From the NCBI RefSeq assembly GCF_000430745.1, contig NZ_KE387231.1, positions 26,244-90,243 of the forward strand: a DNA stretch of 64,000 bases, read 5' to 3'. Shown here one piece after another: positions 26,204 to 36,111 of the stretch. Position numbers and translations under genes: made by a program. The DNA comes from Fictibacillus gelatini DSM 15865 (GTDB taxonomy: Bacteria > Bacillota > Bacilli > Bacillales > Fictibacillaceae). Every line of letters starts with the position of its first letter. Within the stretch, counting starts at the first letter, position 1. The notes under the pieces are model-generated. The model searched no databases, was not told the DNA's origin, and saw only the letters and a program-made list of their open reading frames with translations.

Positions 26204-26647
26204 GTGTTCAAAAAAATAATTGCAGCTTTAACAGTTTTAACCTTATTGTTAACGCCTGTAGGAGATGCTGTTTTCCATAAAAGTTCGGACCAGGCAATGG
26301 CGAAAGGCTATCGATCCGGCGTGAAGTCATTTAAGACGAATAAAGGAAGCAATGGTTCTATATTCAATAAGAACAATCATCAAACGAACAAGCAAAAAGG
26401 AACGAACATGTTTAACAGTTCCAAGACTTCCAAAAAAAGCGGCGGATTTTTAAAAGGCTTAATGCTTGGCGGACTTGCAGGACTATTGTTTGGCGGGCTA
26501 TTCGGGCACCTCGGCATCCTGGGCTCCATCTTAGGGTTGATGGTTAATGTTCTGGCGATTATTGTGCTCATTTCAGTCATTACCAGCATCTTCAGGTTTT
26601 TCAAAAATAAAAGGAAGAAAGAAGAGTACAACCCATGGAGAAGATAA
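26204..26647 (+). CDS. Secreted/membrane hypothetical protein with Gly-rich helix
   Basis: 147 aa with an N-terminal signal-like helix (MFKKIIAALTVLTLLLTPVG), a polar Lys/Asn/Ser region (about 35-85), then a Gly-rich hydrophobic hairpin (GLMLGGLAGLLFGGLFGHLG) and a second helix to about 135, ending KKEEYNPWRR. This layout resembles the N-terminal part of Tim44-like proteins of Bacilli, without their C-terminal domain. GTG 26204 follows GGGAGG at 9 bases. It overlaps the next gene by 13 bp. Function unknown. Confidence 0.72.
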   Translation: MFKKIIAALTVLTLLLTPVGDAVFHKSSDQAMAKGYRSGVKSFKTNKGSNGSIFNKNNHQTNKQKGTNMFNSSKTSKKSGGFLKGLMLGGLAGLLFGGLFGHLGILGSILGLMVNVLAIIVLISVITSIFRFFKNKRKKEEYNPWRR

Positions 26648-26931
26648 CACTATTCGAACAGGATGTTGTCAACGCGCTTTGTTTATTTACAGCAAATAAA
26701 CGGGGGATGACGCCTGAAGAGATTGAGGTAGAGCTGCTTTATGACGACGATTACGGTTTCTCTGCCGAAGTTTACGCAAACGGAAGAAAGCAAGTATTGA
26801 TTGAGGCAAACATTATTGAAGCGCTTCGCTTTTGGCTTGATAGCGAAACGAACATCGACCCGGTTTCAGCCGGAATAGAGCTCGTGCTGGATGATGATGA
26901 GGGGATTATCGCGATTGTTAAATACCATTAA
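26635..26931 (+). CDS. YxcD-like small acidic protein (DUF2653)
   Basis: 98 aa, acidic and soluble. The pattern (NALCLFTANKRGMTPEEIEVELLYDDDYGFSAEV and a repeat-like C-terminal LVLDDDEGIIAIV) matches what I recall of the YxcD/DUF2653 family of Bacilli. Start codon ATG 26635 lies inside the end of the previous gene, implying coupling. The role is unknown. Confidence 0.75.
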   Translation: MEKITLFEQDVVNALCLFTANKRGMTPEEIEVELLYDDDYGFSAEVYANGRKQVLIEANIIEALRFWLDSETNIDPVSAGIELVLDDDEGIIAIVKYH

Positions 26932-26970
26932 AAGCTTAACCAGCTTTAAATTGCTGGTTAAGCTTTTTTT
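26930..26970 (+). terminator. Strong terminator after the yxcD-like gene
   Basis: A 15-bp perfect stem AAAAGCTTAACCAGC with an 8-base loop and a run of seven T. Confidence 0.93.
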
Positions 26971-27182
26971 GATCATCTCCCAAAAATTTGAATGTTCATT
27001 ATCATAACAATATAATTTTGAATACAAAAGAAAAATTTGTCAATTTACAACCTGGCTCGGTATCGATCGCGAATTTAAAAGGATATTTGGCATGTGGGGA
27101 AATGCAGTGATGTTAAACTGGTACTCTTAAAAGGGCTATACTATAATATTGTTAGTTTAAATAATGATAAGAGAGCTTTACT

Positions 27183-28274
27183 ATGCTTAACAAAAAAACA
27201 ATTATTATTGCTACATTTCTTTGTCTATTGATTGTTGGGGGAGCTTTTTGTGACTATTGTGACCAAACGCCGCAAAGTGTGAAAAGAACGAAAAAATCTT
27301 CACTTGAATGGATGGAAAAAGAAAGGGTAGATGACTATTTAAAGCGTATCCATTTTAATGGCACAGCGGTTATTGTAAAAGACGGTAAAACGATTCTAAA
27401 TAAAGGCTTTGGCTTTTCAAATGTAAAGACAGGGAGCATGAACAATCCGGAAACCGTCTATTATATCGGTTCAATTACGAAGTCGTTTGTTTCAACAGCG
27501 TTTATGCAGCTTCAAGAAGAAGGGAAAGTGAACATCAATGATCGGCTGTCAAAGTATTTCCCATCTTTTCCTTATGCCGATGACATTAAACTGTATCATT
27601 TGCTGACACATACGTCGGGACTGCCTTATCGTTCAGAAACGAGCAGAAGAATGTCAAAAGAAGCGCTTTTAAAGAAAATTGAGATGGACGCCCGCTTTTT
27701 GCTTTTTCCCCCCGGTACAGAATGGAATTATTCCGATTCCAATTACACGCTTCTTGGGCTTATTATTGAGAAAGTTTCAGGCGAAACTTTACATCAATAT
27801 ATAAAGGATCATATTTTTCAAAAAGCCGGGATGCACCACTCCGGATTCGGCGAGGATTTTCGTAAAGAGAAGCATCCTTCTACCGGTTACTTTAACACGA
27901 CTTTCGGGTTCTATAAGCCAGCTATCCCTCATTTTTCACAATTATTGGGATGCGGAGACATTTATATGACGGCTTACGATCTATATAAGTTTGATAACGC
28001 GTTACGTACAGGGAAATTGGTTTCAAAAAATAGCTATCAACAGATAAATGCTCCATTTAAAGCATATTATGGTTTTGGCTGGTATGTAAATCGCGATAAG
28101 TATTACTCACATGGCGTTATGCCGGGTTTTGAAGGAATGAATGGATACAGCCGGGACGGACGTATTTATGTTGTCTTGCTTTCAAATGTCCAACATACAA
28201 TTCCATCATTCCGTAAAGTAAATAATCAAATTTTTACTCGATTGGAGAATGGCTCTTCAACAATGGAGAAGTAA
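27183..28274 (+). CDS. Serine hydrolase of the beta-lactamase/PBP4* class
   Basis: 363 aa with an N-terminal membrane or signal helix (about 5-23). The catalytic SxxK is SITK (about residue 99), the YxN-type motif is YSDSN, and the third motif is HG in YSHGVMPGFEG. These mark class C-like serine hydrolases acting outside the cell on D-peptides or esters. TATAAT-like bases at about 27142-27147 may be its promoter. The ribosome site is weak (GAGAG). There is no neighbouring resistance gene, so I do not call it a beta-lactamase. Substrate unknown. Confidence 0.83.
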   Translation: MLNKKTIIIATFLCLLIVGGAFCDYCDQTPQSVKRTKKSSLEWMEKERVDDYLKRIHFNGTAVIVKDGKTILNKGFGFSNVKTGSMNNPETVYYIGSITKSFVSTAFMQLQEEGKVNINDRLSKYFPSFPYADDIKLYHLLTHTSGLPYRSETSRRMSKEALLKKIEMDARFLLFPPGTEWNYSDSNYTLLGLIIEKVSGETLHQYIKDHIFQKAGMHHSGFGEDFRKEKHPSTGYFNTTFGFYKPAIPHFSQLLGCGDIYMTAYDLYKFDNALRTGKLVSKNSYQQINAPFKAYYGFGWYVNRDKYYSHGVMPGFEGMNGYSRDGRIYVVLLSNVQHTIPSFRKVNNQIFTRLENGSSTMEK

Positions 28275-28299
28275 AATTTTGGGAGCGGACACGAATCCA

Positions 28300-28328
28300 T
28301 TGCTGAATAGTGCATCGCCCTTTATAAT
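28300..28328 (+). promoter_or_regulatory. Sigma-A promoter of metA
   Basis: TTGCTG (28300-28305), 17-bp spacer, TATAAT (28323-28328), 38 bp before the start. The leader is too short for an S-box riboswitch. Confidence 0.75.
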
Positions 28329-28365
28329 AGATTTATTGAAAATTCGAACATAGGGGGATAGACCG

Positions 28366-29274
28366 TTGCCAATTAACATTCCTAAGAGATTACCAGCACG
28401 AGAAATTCTTGAAAAGGAAAATATTTTTGTAATGGACGATGAACGGGCAAGCAGCCAGGATATTCGTCCTTTAAATATTTTGATTTTGAATTTAATGCCG
28501 GAAAAAGAAAAGACGGAAGCTCAGCTATTGCGTCTTCTTGGAAATACCCCGCTTCAAGTGAACATTAATTTTATCCATACGGCGACACATGAATCAAAAA
28601 ATGTGAGCAAATCACACCTTGAGCAGTTTTATACGACATTTGAAAATGTAAAACACCGTCGTTTTGACGGCATGATTATTACCGGAGCGCCTGTTGAATT
28701 GTTACCTTTTGAAGAAGTGAATTATTGGAATGAATTGACAGAAATTATGGAATGGTCAAAAACGAATGTGACTTCTTCACTGCACATTTGTTGGGGAGCA
28801 CAGGCCGCCCTTTATTATCACTATGGGATTGATAAGTTTGAGTTGAAGCAAAAATGTTCCGGTGTGTATAAACACCGCATTACTCATCCTACTGTTAAAC
28901 TAGTAAGAGGATTTGATGATGAATTTACAGCTCCGCATTCCCGCTATACGGATATTTTGATGGAGCAACTAATGTCACATGATGATTTAATCTTGCTTTC
29001 ACATTCGGATGAGGCCGGCCCGTTTTTAATTATTTCTAAAGACGAAAAGCATATTATGATGACAGGCCATTTGGAATATGATGGACAAACGCTTGCCCAG
29101 GAATACGAGCGCGATCTCGCTAAAGGTCTGGATGTCCAAGTCCCGGAACATTATTTTCCGAATGATAATCCAAATGAGAAACCGTTGCATCAATGGCGTT
29201 CACATGCCCATCTTCTTTTCTCCAACTGGCTGAACTACTATGTGTATCAGGAAACGCCATACAAGTGGGAATAA
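28366..29274 (+). CDS. metAA: Homoserine O-acetyltransferase (MetA family)
   Basis: Activates homoserine for methionine synthesis, 302 aa. The family fold is clear, with catalytic Cys142 ([10 protein letters not shown]), a His in GHLEYD and Arg in the C-terminal half. Residue 111, in GAPVE, is Glu. In characterised MetA enzymes Glu here selects acetyl-CoA, whereas Gly selects succinyl-CoA, so I predict acetyl transfer despite the succinyltransferase label often given. The start is TTG 28366 after AGGGGGAT. A terminator follows. Confidence 0.93.
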   Translation: MPINIPKRLPAREILEKENIFVMDDERASSQDIRPLNILILNLMPEKEKTEAQLLRLLGNTPLQVNINFIHTATHESKNVSKSHLEQFYTTFENVKHRRFDGMIITGAPVELLPFEEVNYWNELTEIMEWSKTNVTSSLHICWGAQAALYYHYGIDKFELKQKCSGVYKHRITHPTVKLVRGFDDEFTAPHSRYTDILMEQLMSHDDLILLSHSDEAGPFLIISKDEKHIMMTGHLEYDGQTLAQEYERDLAKGLDVQVPEHYFPNDNPNEKPLHQWRSHAHLLFSNWLNYYVYQETPYKWE

Positions 29275-29296
29275 GGGCGGTTGTGAACGGTTTTAC

Positions 29297-29323
29297 AGAG
29301 GGCATGAATCGTACATGCCCTCT
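29297..29323 (+). terminator. Hairpin after metA
   Basis: A 10-bp stem AGAGGGCATG with a 7-base loop and a weak T-rich tail. Confidence 0.65.
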
Positions 29324-29347
29324 CATTCTATCAAGGGGGGTTAGAGG

Positions 29348-30577
29348 ATGAAAATGGTAAAGGCGATTGTTATTCTATTCCTCTTTCTTTCGATTACGGC
29401 TTGCGGCAACCATAAGAGCGAGACGGTTGTTAAAACGGATGATGAAGCAACTGAATCGAAACAAAAGAATCAGAATGAAAATAGTACGGAAAAAATAATT
29501 GCGAAGATGTCGCTCGATGAGAAAATTGGGCAAATGATCTTTGCCGGCATTGACGGAACGACAATGAATGCCAACACGAAAACGTTAATTGATCGGTATA
29601 AAGTCGGTGGGGTTATACTCTATAAGCCTAACATTCAATCTACTAACCAGACGCTGGCTTTATTAAATGGGCTTAAAAAAGAAAATTCAGATAACAAAAT
29701 GCCTCTTTTTTTAGGGGTGGATCAGGAAGGCGGACGTGTCCAGCGTTTGCCGGACGACTGGAAAAAAATACCGAGTAGCGGAGAGATTGGAAAAGTAAAT
29801 CGTCCGGAGTTTTCATATGAAATCGGGACTCTATTAGGTAAGGAACTAAAGGCGATCGGATTTAATCTTGATTTTGCCCCCGTTCTTGATATTAACAGCA
29901 ATCCGAACAATCCGGTAATCGGTGATCGTTCGTTCGGTTCTGATTCAAAAAAGGTGAGTCATCTCGGGATTGAAACGATGAAAGGGATCAAAGGGCAAAA
30001 TGTTATCCCGGTCGTTAAACATTTTCCCGGGCACGGCGATACATCGGTAGATTCACACATCGGTTTGCCAAAGGTTACTAAAAACCTCGACCAATTACGG
30101 AAATTCGAGCTTGTCCCGTTTAAGCAATCGATTACAAAAGGTGCGGATGTAGTTATGGTAGCGCACATTCTTTTGCCGAAAATTGATTCGAGCAACCCGG
30201 CAACTTTTTCGAAACGAATGATTACCGATGTGTTGAGAAAAGAAATGAAGTTCAAAGGAGTCGTAATGACCGATGACATGACGATGGGTGCGATCACGAA
30301 ACATTATTCAATCGGAGATGCGGCGGTCAAATCTGTAAATAGCGGAAGCGATGTCATATTAATCGGCCATGACTACAATCAAGTCATTACAGTAATCAAA
30401 GCGATTAAGTCAGCTGTCCAAAAAGGAACAGTACCAGAAAGCAAAATTAATTCTAGCGTTTATAAAATTATCTCATTAAAACAAAAATACAAACTTACCA
30501 ATTCGCCTGTTCAATCGGTTGATGTGAAGGGGATCAACCGCTCCATTCAAGAAACATTACATCGTTATATGGATTAA
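29348..30577 (+). CDS. nagZ: GH3 beta-N-acetylhexosaminidase lipoprotein (NagZ-like)
   Basis: Exo-glycosidase removing GlcNAc from muropeptides in cell-wall turnover, 409 aa. It has a lipobox (LSITAC, Cys about 20), a polar linker, then the GH3 N-domain: GVDQEGGRVQRL, the NagZ Asp-His dyad loop KHFPGHGDTSVDSH, and the nucleophile block MTDDMTMGAI. Bacillus NagZ (YbbD) carries an extra C-terminal domain and is about 640 aa; this copy is short and single-domain. ATG 29348 follows AAGGGGGG. No muropeptide operon surrounds it. Confidence 0.87.
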   Translation: MKMVKAIVILFLFLSITACGNHKSETVVKTDDEATESKQKNQNENSTEKIIAKMSLDEKIGQMIFAGIDGTTMNANTKTLIDRYKVGGVILYKPNIQSTNQTLALLNGLKKENSDNKMPLFLGVDQEGGRVQRLPDDWKKIPSSGEIGKVNRPEFSYEIGTLLGKELKAIGFNLDFAPVLDINSNPNNPVIGDRSFGSDSKKVSHLGIETMKGIKGQNVIPVVKHFPGHGDTSVDSHIGLPKVTKNLDQLRKFELVPFKQSITKGADVVMVAHILLPKIDSSNPATFSKRMITDVLRKEMKFKGVVMTDDMTMGAITKHYSIGDAAVKSVNSGSDVILIGHDYNQVITVIKAIKSAVQKGTVPESKINSSVYKIISLKQKYKLTNSPVQSVDVKGINRSIQETLHRYMD

Positions 30578-30757
30578 AACTGCATCCGACAAAGGATTGC
30601 AGTTTTTTCTTTTTTCGCTAAAAAGATTCAAATTTAAACCGATTTAAAGAAAGAGAGAATTTTTTGACAGTAGGAGTACAAAGGATGGTCAAAAATGTAG
30701 ATTTATTCTATAATTTGTTTTAATAGTGTGAAAATTGGAAAAGAAAGAGGGGGAAAG

Positions 30758-32215
30758 ATGGGGAGACATACGGTACTTAAAACGGTTGTATTTACTTCGG
30801 CGGTAGCAGGTTCATTTATGGCAGCACCTATTGTAGGTAAGGCTGCATTTGGAGATCATACGCTTCACAAAGGCATGAAGCATGCAGATGTAAGGGAACT
30901 TCAATCGCGATTGAAAAAGTATGGGTATTTTACTTATCCTGAAGCTACCGGGTATTATGGGAAAATTACGGAAGACGCAGTAAAAAAGTTTCAGCGAGAT
31001 ATGGGGATACAGGTTGATGGGGTTGTTGGCAAGAATACATATCGAATGCTTACCAAGTATTCGAAAAAAAGCATTACGGCCAAACGGGTAACTTCTACAA
31101 AATCTTCCGCAACGTTAAAGAAAGGAATGCGCGGGAAAGAAGTTGAAAAGCTGCAGATCAAGTTAAAAGAACTCGGATTTTTTAAAGTGGGTGTGACCGG
31201 ATATTACGGTGCAGTTACCGAACAATCGGTGAAAGACTTCCAGCGTTCAAAAAGGCTAAAGGTAACGGGGATCGCTGATCAATCAACACTTGATCGGCTC
31301 TATAAAAAAGAGAATAAGCAAGACGGTGCCTCTTCGGCGGGTAAAAACAAGCCATTAAAGATTGGGATGAGAGGGAAGGATGTTGAAAAACTGCAAACCA
31401 GATTAAAAGAACTTGGCTTTTTTAAAGCAGGAGTAACCGGGTATTTCGGAATAGTTACAGAGCAATCGGTAAAAGATTTTCAAAAAACGAGAAAGTTAAA
31501 AGTGACAGGGATCGCGGATGAAACAACACTTCATATGTTGTATAAAAACATTATGCCAAAACCCGAAAAACCAAAGCCAAAACCGAAGCCGACCACGACT
31601 CAGACAAATGTTGTTTTAAAAGAAGGAATGCGCGGCAAAGAAGTAGAACAATTGCAATTTAACTTAAAGACTCTCGGCTTTTTCAAAGTAGGAGTAACCG
31701 GGTATTTTGGTACGGTTACGAAACGTGCTGTCAGTGATTTTCAGTCAAGTACAGGACTTCCTGTAACCGGACAGGCCGATTCGCTTACTTTAAAAAAGAT
31801 CGATGAACAATTGGAAAAAGGAACTTCAACTCCTAAGACCAATAACCCTTCATTCAATCCGATTAATGTCGTCGCTGATGCTATCGAATTATTAGGCAAG
31901 CCGTATGTATGGGGAGGAACAACCCCTAAAGGATTTGACTGCAGTGGATTTGTCCAATATGTTTATAGCAAAAATAGCATTCAGTTACCGCGAACCGTCT
32001 CCCAAATGTGGCAGGAAGGAAAGAAACTTTCTGAGCCCCAGGTTGGCGATCTTGTCTTTTTTGAAACGTACAAGCCCGGTGCTTCACATGTAGGTATTTA
32101 CATAGGAAAGGGACAATTTGTCCACTGCGGCGATGAGAAAACAGGGGTAACGACAGCATTGATGAGCAACTCCTATTGGAAACAACGTTATTTAGGGTCT
32201 AAACGGTATTATTAA
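30758..32215 (+). CDS. Secreted NlpC/P60 endopeptidase with four PG-binding repeats
   Basis: Cell-wall hydrolase of about 485 aa. After a signal peptide (cut probably near GKAAFG) come four peptidoglycan-binding type 1 repeats: LHKGMKHADVRELQ, LKKGMRGKEVEKLQ, LKIGMRGKDVEKLQ and LKEGMRGKEVEQLQ. A Pro/Lys linker separates repeats 3 and 4. The NlpC/P60 domain follows (last 120 residues), with Cys in GFDCSGFVQYVY, His in ASHVGIYIG and His in FVHCGD. It likely cuts D-Glu to diaminopimelate bonds. The start is ATG 30758 behind GAGGGGG; GTG 30728 is less likely. Confidence 0.92.
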   Translation: MGRHTVLKTVVFTSAVAGSFMAAPIVGKAAFGDHTLHKGMKHADVRELQSRLKKYGYFTYPEATGYYGKITEDAVKKFQRDMGIQVDGVVGKNTYRMLTKYSKKSITAKRVTSTKSSATLKKGMRGKEVEKLQIKLKELGFFKVGVTGYYGAVTEQSVKDFQRSKRLKVTGIADQSTLDRLYKKENKQDGASSAGKNKPLKIGMRGKDVEKLQTRLKELGFFKAGVTGYFGIVTEQSVKDFQKTRKLKVTGIADETTLHMLYKNIMPKPEKPKPKPKPTTTQTNVVLKEGMRGKEVEQLQFNLKTLGFFKVGVTGYFGTVTKRAVSDFQSSTGLPVTGQADSLTLKKIDEQLEKGTSTPKTNNPSFNPINVVADAIELLGKPYVWGGTTPKGFDCSGFVQYVYSKNSIQLPRTVSQMWQEGKKLSEPQVGDLVFFETYKPGASHVGIYIGKGQFVHCGDEKTGVTTALMSNSYWKQRYLGSKRYY

Positions 32216-32247
32216 AAAGAGTAGGCGTATACGTCTGCTCTTTTTTT
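32214..32247 (+). terminator. Terminator of the endopeptidase gene
   Basis: Imperfect stem AAAAAGAG...CTCTTTTT around GTATAC, then seven T. Confidence 0.8.
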
Positions 32248-32466
32248 GTATTTAAATTGAAAACTCTTTCAATCCCATGTTAGGTATTACCTGGTAATAT
32301 TGTGGCTAATTTATGAAAGAAATGTGAAAAAGTCGTGAGCAATTCATGAAGAAACCATGTCACTTTTCAAAACGTGTATTTTTAAAGCGTGTACTTTGCT
32401 AGGATATATAAGCAAAAGCTATTTATAGAAATGATACTTACTATTAAGTGTAGTTCAAAAGTTCGG

Positions 32467-32558
32467 AAAAAGCCCATGATCGCTTCACCAGCTTGCGTTC
32501 ATATCACTCGATGTATTAAACTGAAGAAGCTGTGTCTTTTAGATCTTTCGGCTTTTTT
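32467..32558 (+). promoter_or_regulatory. Candidate structured leader/attenuator before qoxA
   Basis: Three nested complementary blocks can form one long hairpin: AAAAAGCC with GGCTTTTT, GATC with GATC, and CAGCTT with AAGCTG. The outer right arm runs into six T, so the whole resembles an intrinsic terminator about 85 bp before the qoxA start. The rest of the 427-bp gap (32216-32642) is AT-rich; I saw no known riboswitch pattern. Confidence 0.4.
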
Positions 32559-32642
32559 GTCTCCTTTTTGAACACACTATTAATGTGTGGTTTCGTTTTC
32601 GTCGATTTTGTTTATATGTTTATTAGAAGGAAGGTGAATGTG

Positions 32643-33524
32643 GTGTTTAAGCCATTCAAATCGTTAGTCACTATTGGGCTAATGTTTGCCGTTTTTTTGT
32701 TAGGCGGTTGTCAATTAACCGTGCTTGATCCAAAGGGTCCTGTAGCAGAACAACAAAAAGATTTGATTAATTGGTCTATTGGTTTCATGCTATTTATCGT
32801 CGTTGTTGTTTTTGTTTTGTTTACATGGATCGTTGTTAAATATCGGGATCGAGTGGGGCATAAAGGATATGATCCTGAGCAAGAGGGAAGCAAGTGGCTC
32901 GAAGTTCTTTGGACGGCCATTCCGATCGTGATTGTCATTGCCCTTGCCGTTCCAACTGTAAAAACGATTCATTCGTTGGATAAACCTCCAAAAGCAACAT
33001 CACATAAAGATCCGCTTGTGATTCATGCCACGTCAGTTGATTGGAAATGGGTGTTCACTTACCCGAAACAAAATATAGAGACGGTCAATTATATTAACAT
33101 TCCGGAAGATCGTCCAATTTTGTTTAAAATTACATCAGCAGATTCCATGTCGTCGTTTTGGATTCCTCAATTAGGCGGACAGGAATATGGTATGGCTGGA
33201 ATGGAGACGAAACTATACTTGCAGGCCGATCATACAGGTACTTACTTAGGAAGAAATTCAAACTTTACCGGAAAAGGAATGGCGAACCAAACCTTTACAG
33301 TAAAGGCGCAAACGGAGAATGATTTCAATAATTGGGTAAAAGATACTCAAAGCAAAGCACCTAAACTAACGAAAGATCAATATGATCACTTAATGTTGCC
33401 AGGCAATGTGAAGAAAATGACGTTTTCTTCTACTCATTTAAAATGGGTCGATCACGCGAAAGACCAGGAGTATGCACTGAAAGTGCGCAAAAAATTAGGA
33501 AAAGAAGAATCTCAATCTCATTAA
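32643..33524 (+). CDS. qoxA: Cytochrome aa3 quinol oxidase subunit II
   Basis: Membrane-anchored subunit II of the terminal menaquinol oxidase, 293 aa. It has a lipobox (LGGC, Cys about 22), two membrane helices (about 40-65 and 85-110) and an extracellular cupredoxin domain. The CuA ligands of cytochrome c oxidases (CxxxC) are absent, which marks a quinol oxidase. The start is GTG 32643 (or 32640), preceded by GGAAGG; the longer frame from 32532 lacks a ribosome site and would bury the lipobox. First gene of qoxABCD. Confidence 0.93.
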   Translation: MFKPFKSLVTIGLMFAVFLLGGCQLTVLDPKGPVAEQQKDLINWSIGFMLFIVVVVFVLFTWIVVKYRDRVGHKGYDPEQEGSKWLEVLWTAIPIVIVIALAVPTVKTIHSLDKPPKATSHKDPLVIHATSVDWKWVFTYPKQNIETVNYINIPEDRPILFKITSADSMSSFWIPQLGGQEYGMAGMETKLYLQADHTGTYLGRNSNFTGKGMANQTFTVKAQTENDFNNWVKDTQSKAPKLTKDQYDHLMLPGNVKKMTFSSTHLKWVDHAKDQEYALKVRKKLGKEESQSH

Positions 33525-33540
33525 GAGAGGAGGAAGCATA

Positions 33541-35481
33541 ATGAGTTTAGACAAGTTTTTTGTAACCGGCGATCCGCTTATTTATGGTGCGGACGTATCG
33601 ATCGTATTAACAATGGTTGCGATCGTTTTTGTATTAACGTATTTTAAAAAGTGGAAATGGCTGTGGAAAGAATGGCTTACCACAGTTGATCATAAAAAAA
33701 TTGGGATTATGTATATTATCGCTGCTATAGCCATGCTTTTCAGGGGAGGAGTAGATGCCCTGTTAATGCGTACGCAGCTTGCTGTACCAAATGCGAAATT
33801 TTTAGAGTCACAGCACTATAATGAAATTTTCACAACACACGGTACAATTATGATTCTATTTATGGCAATGCCGTTTATCATTGGCTTAATGAACATAGCG
33901 GTACCGCTTCAGATTGGCGCACGGGATGTTGCCTATCCATATTTAAATGCCATCAGCTTCTGGTCATTTTTTATGGGAGCGATGCTGTTTAACATTTCTT
34001 TTGTCATTGGCGGTTCACCTGATGCTGGCTGGACGAGTTACATGCCGCTTGCCAGTAATGAAATGAGCCCGGGACCAGGGGAAAACTATTACCTTCTCGG
34101 CTTGCAGCTATCAGGGATTGGTACCTTGTTAACAGGGGTTAACTTCCTTGTAACGATCTTCAAAATGCGTGCACCGGGAATGAAGCTATTCCAAATGCCG
34201 ATGTTTACATGGTCTTCGTTAATTACATGTGTCATCATTATTTTTGCTTTCCCGATTTTAACGGTAGCATTAGCATTATTGACATTTGACCGTCTTTTCG
34301 GCAGCCATTTCTTTACTTTAGATGGCGGCGGTTTAGATATGATGTGGGCCAACCTGTTCTGGTTATGGGGTCACCCGGAAGTATATATCGTTATTTTACC
34401 TGCTTTCGGCATGTTTTCAGATATTATTAGCACATTTGCTAAGAAAACGATATTCGGCTATAAAGCAATGGTTTATTCAATGATCGTTATTTCTGTGCTT
34501 AGCTTTATCGTCTGGGTTCACCACTTCTTTACGATGGGTAACACAGCGGCAGTGAACGATTTCTTCTCGATTTCAACGATGCTTATTTCTATTCCGACAG
34601 GGGTTAAGATATTTAACTGGCTGTTTACGATGTATCGAGGAAAAATTCAATTTACGACGCCGATGTTATGGGCGCTTGCCTTTATACCAAACTTTGTCAT
34701 CGGTGGTGTGACAGGTGTTATGCTTGCGATGGCCGCAGCGGACTATCAATACCATAATACGTATTTCTTAATCGCACACTTCCATTATGTGTTGATTGCC
34801 GGTACTGTTTTTGGCTGTTTTGCCGGGTTCCATTACTGGTATCCGAAAATGTTTGGCCATAAGTTAAATGAACGGCTTGGTAAATGGTGTTTCTGGTTAT
34901 TCATCATTGGATTTAACATTTGTTTCTTGCCACAGTTCTTCTTAGGACTCGATGGAATGCCTCGCCGTATTTTCACATACGGAGCAGATACTGGATGGTT
35001 CAGCCTTAATATGCTTTCAACTGTTGGGGCATTTTTAATGGGAGCTGGCTTTATTGTTCTCGTATACAACGTTTACTACAGTTTCCGTCACTCCAAACGT
35101 GAAGAAACAGGGGATGCTTGGGATGGACGTACGCTTGAATGGGCAACATCATCAGCGATTCCGCCACACTATAACTTTGCAAAAATCCCTGTAGTAACAG
35201 GCTATGATGCATTCTGGAAAATGAAGCAAGAAGGCGTTTCTATGAAGCTTAAGCCTGAAGAAGTTAAACCGATTCACATGCCAAGCAACTCGGGAAGACC
35301 GTTTGTCATGTCTGTATTCCTCTTTATTGCCGGTTTTGGTCTTGTCTGGGAATGGTGGCCGATGGCAATCGTCGGAGGAGCAGGAATCTTGCTTTGTTTA
35401 GCTCTTCGTTCGTTTGATTATGACGACGGCTATCATGTCAGTGTTGAAGAAATTAAAGAAACAGAAAATATTACGGTATAA
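33541..35481 (+). CDS. qoxB: Cytochrome aa3 quinol oxidase subunit I
   Basis: The catalytic, proton-pumping subunit with low-spin heme, heme a3 and CuB, 646 aa and about 14 helices. Ligand motifs: [10 protein letters not shown] (low-spin heme His), [14 protein letters not shown] (CuB His and cross-linked Tyr), [10 protein letters not shown] (two CuB His) and [10 protein letters not shown] (heme His pair). It follows qoxA by 16 bp with AGAGAGGAGG before ATG. Confidence 0.97.
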   Translation: MSLDKFFVTGDPLIYGADVSIVLTMVAIVFVLTYFKKWKWLWKEWLTTVDHKKIGIMYIIAAIAMLFRGGVDALLMRTQLAVPNAKFLESQHYNEIFTTHGTIMILFMAMPFIIGLMNIAVPLQIGARDVAYPYLNAISFWSFFMGAMLFNISFVIGGSPDAGWTSYMPLASNEMSPGPGENYYLLGLQLSGIGTLLTGVNFLVTIFKMRAPGMKLFQMPMFTWSSLITCVIIIFAFPILTVALALLTFDRLFGSHFFTLDGGGLDMMWANLFWLWGHPEVYIVILPAFGMFSDIISTFAKKTIFGYKAMVYSMIVISVLSFIVWVHHFFTMGNTAAVNDFFSISTMLISIPTGVKIFNWLFTMYRGKIQFTTPMLWALAFIPNFVIGGVTGVMLAMAAADYQYHNTYFLIAHFHYVLIAGTVFGCFAGFHYWYPKMFGHKLNERLGKWCFWLFIIGFNICFLPQFFLGLDGMPRRIFTYGADTGWFSLNMLSTVGAFLMGAGFIVLVYNVYYSFRHSKREETGDAWDGRTLEWATSSAIPPHYNFAKIPVVTGYDAFWKMKQEGVSMKLKPEEVKPIHMPSNSGRPFVMSVFLFIAGFGLVWEWWPMAIVGGAGILLCLALRSFDYDDGYHVSVEEIKETENITV

Positions 35482-35496
35482 AGGAGGCGTGACATA

Positions 35497-36111
35497 ATGG
35501 AACATAGTGAAAAGTACGATTCTAACACGCCTTTAGAATATCAATCCGAACAAGGTCGCTTAAATATTCTTGGCTTCTGGGTTTTCCTCGGAGCGGAAGT
35601 CGCGCTGTTTTCGACATTATTTGGAACGTACCTTGTGCTCATGCACAGAAATGCCGGCGGTCCAATGTTAACGGATCTCTTTGAACTTAAAGGTGTGTTA
35701 ATTGAAACGTTTTTACTACTAGCAAGTAGTTTTACATGTGGTCTTGCCATTCATGAAATGAGACGGAATAATCAAAAAGGATTAGTCGTCTGGATGATTA
35801 TTACGTTATTGCTTGGACTCGGTTTCCTTGGATTTGAAATCGACGAATTTATTTCTTACGTTGGAGAAGGGGCATCGCTTCAAACTAGTGCCGCTTTATC
35901 CGGGTTCTTCGTCCTTGTTGGTACGCACGGATTGCACGTAACGATGGGGGTTGGCTGGATCATTTGTATCTTGATTCAAGTTGCTAGCCGTGGATTAACG
36001 CCCGTAACGACACGTAAATTATTTATTTCAAGTCTTTACTGGCACTTCCTCGACTTTGTATGGATTTTCATCTTTACAGCAGTTTATTTGACAGGGTGGG
36101 TGATGATGTAA
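35497..36111 (+). CDS. qoxC: Cytochrome aa3 quinol oxidase subunit III
   Basis: Five-helix subunit III of the heme-copper oxidase, 204 aa, with the family pattern LGFWVFLGAEVALFSTLFGTY, THGLHVTMGVGW and YWHFLDFVWIFIFTAVYL. It stabilises subunit I and has no redox centre. AAAGGAGG precedes ATG 35497, and its stop overlaps the qoxD start (TAATG). Confidence 0.95.
   Translation: MEHSEKYDSNTPLEYQSEQGRLNILGFWVFLGAEVALFSTLFGTYLVLMHRNAGGPMLTDLFELKGVLIETFLLLASSFTCGLAIHEMRRNNQKGLVVWMIITLLLGLGFLGFEIDEFISYVGEGASLQTSAALSGFFVLVGTHGLHVTMGVGWIICILIQVASRGLTPVTTRKLFISSLYWHFLDFVWIFIFTAVYLTGWVMM

Noticed and set aside
28275..28365. S-box (SAM) riboswitch before metA
   Set aside because: The leader is under 40 nt after the predicted promoter and shows none of the conserved S-box helices.
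32257..32274. cre-like dyad TTGAAAACTCTTTCAA upstream of qox
   Set aside because: It is a near palindrome but lacks the central CG needed for a cre.
32532..32642. N-terminal extension of QoxA
   Set aside because: No ribosome site, and it would place the signal/lipobox in mid-protein; GTG 32643 has a good site.
36060..36110. QoxD start inside qoxC
   Set aside because: The first 17 residues are qoxC codons in another frame; the TAATG junction gives the natural start.
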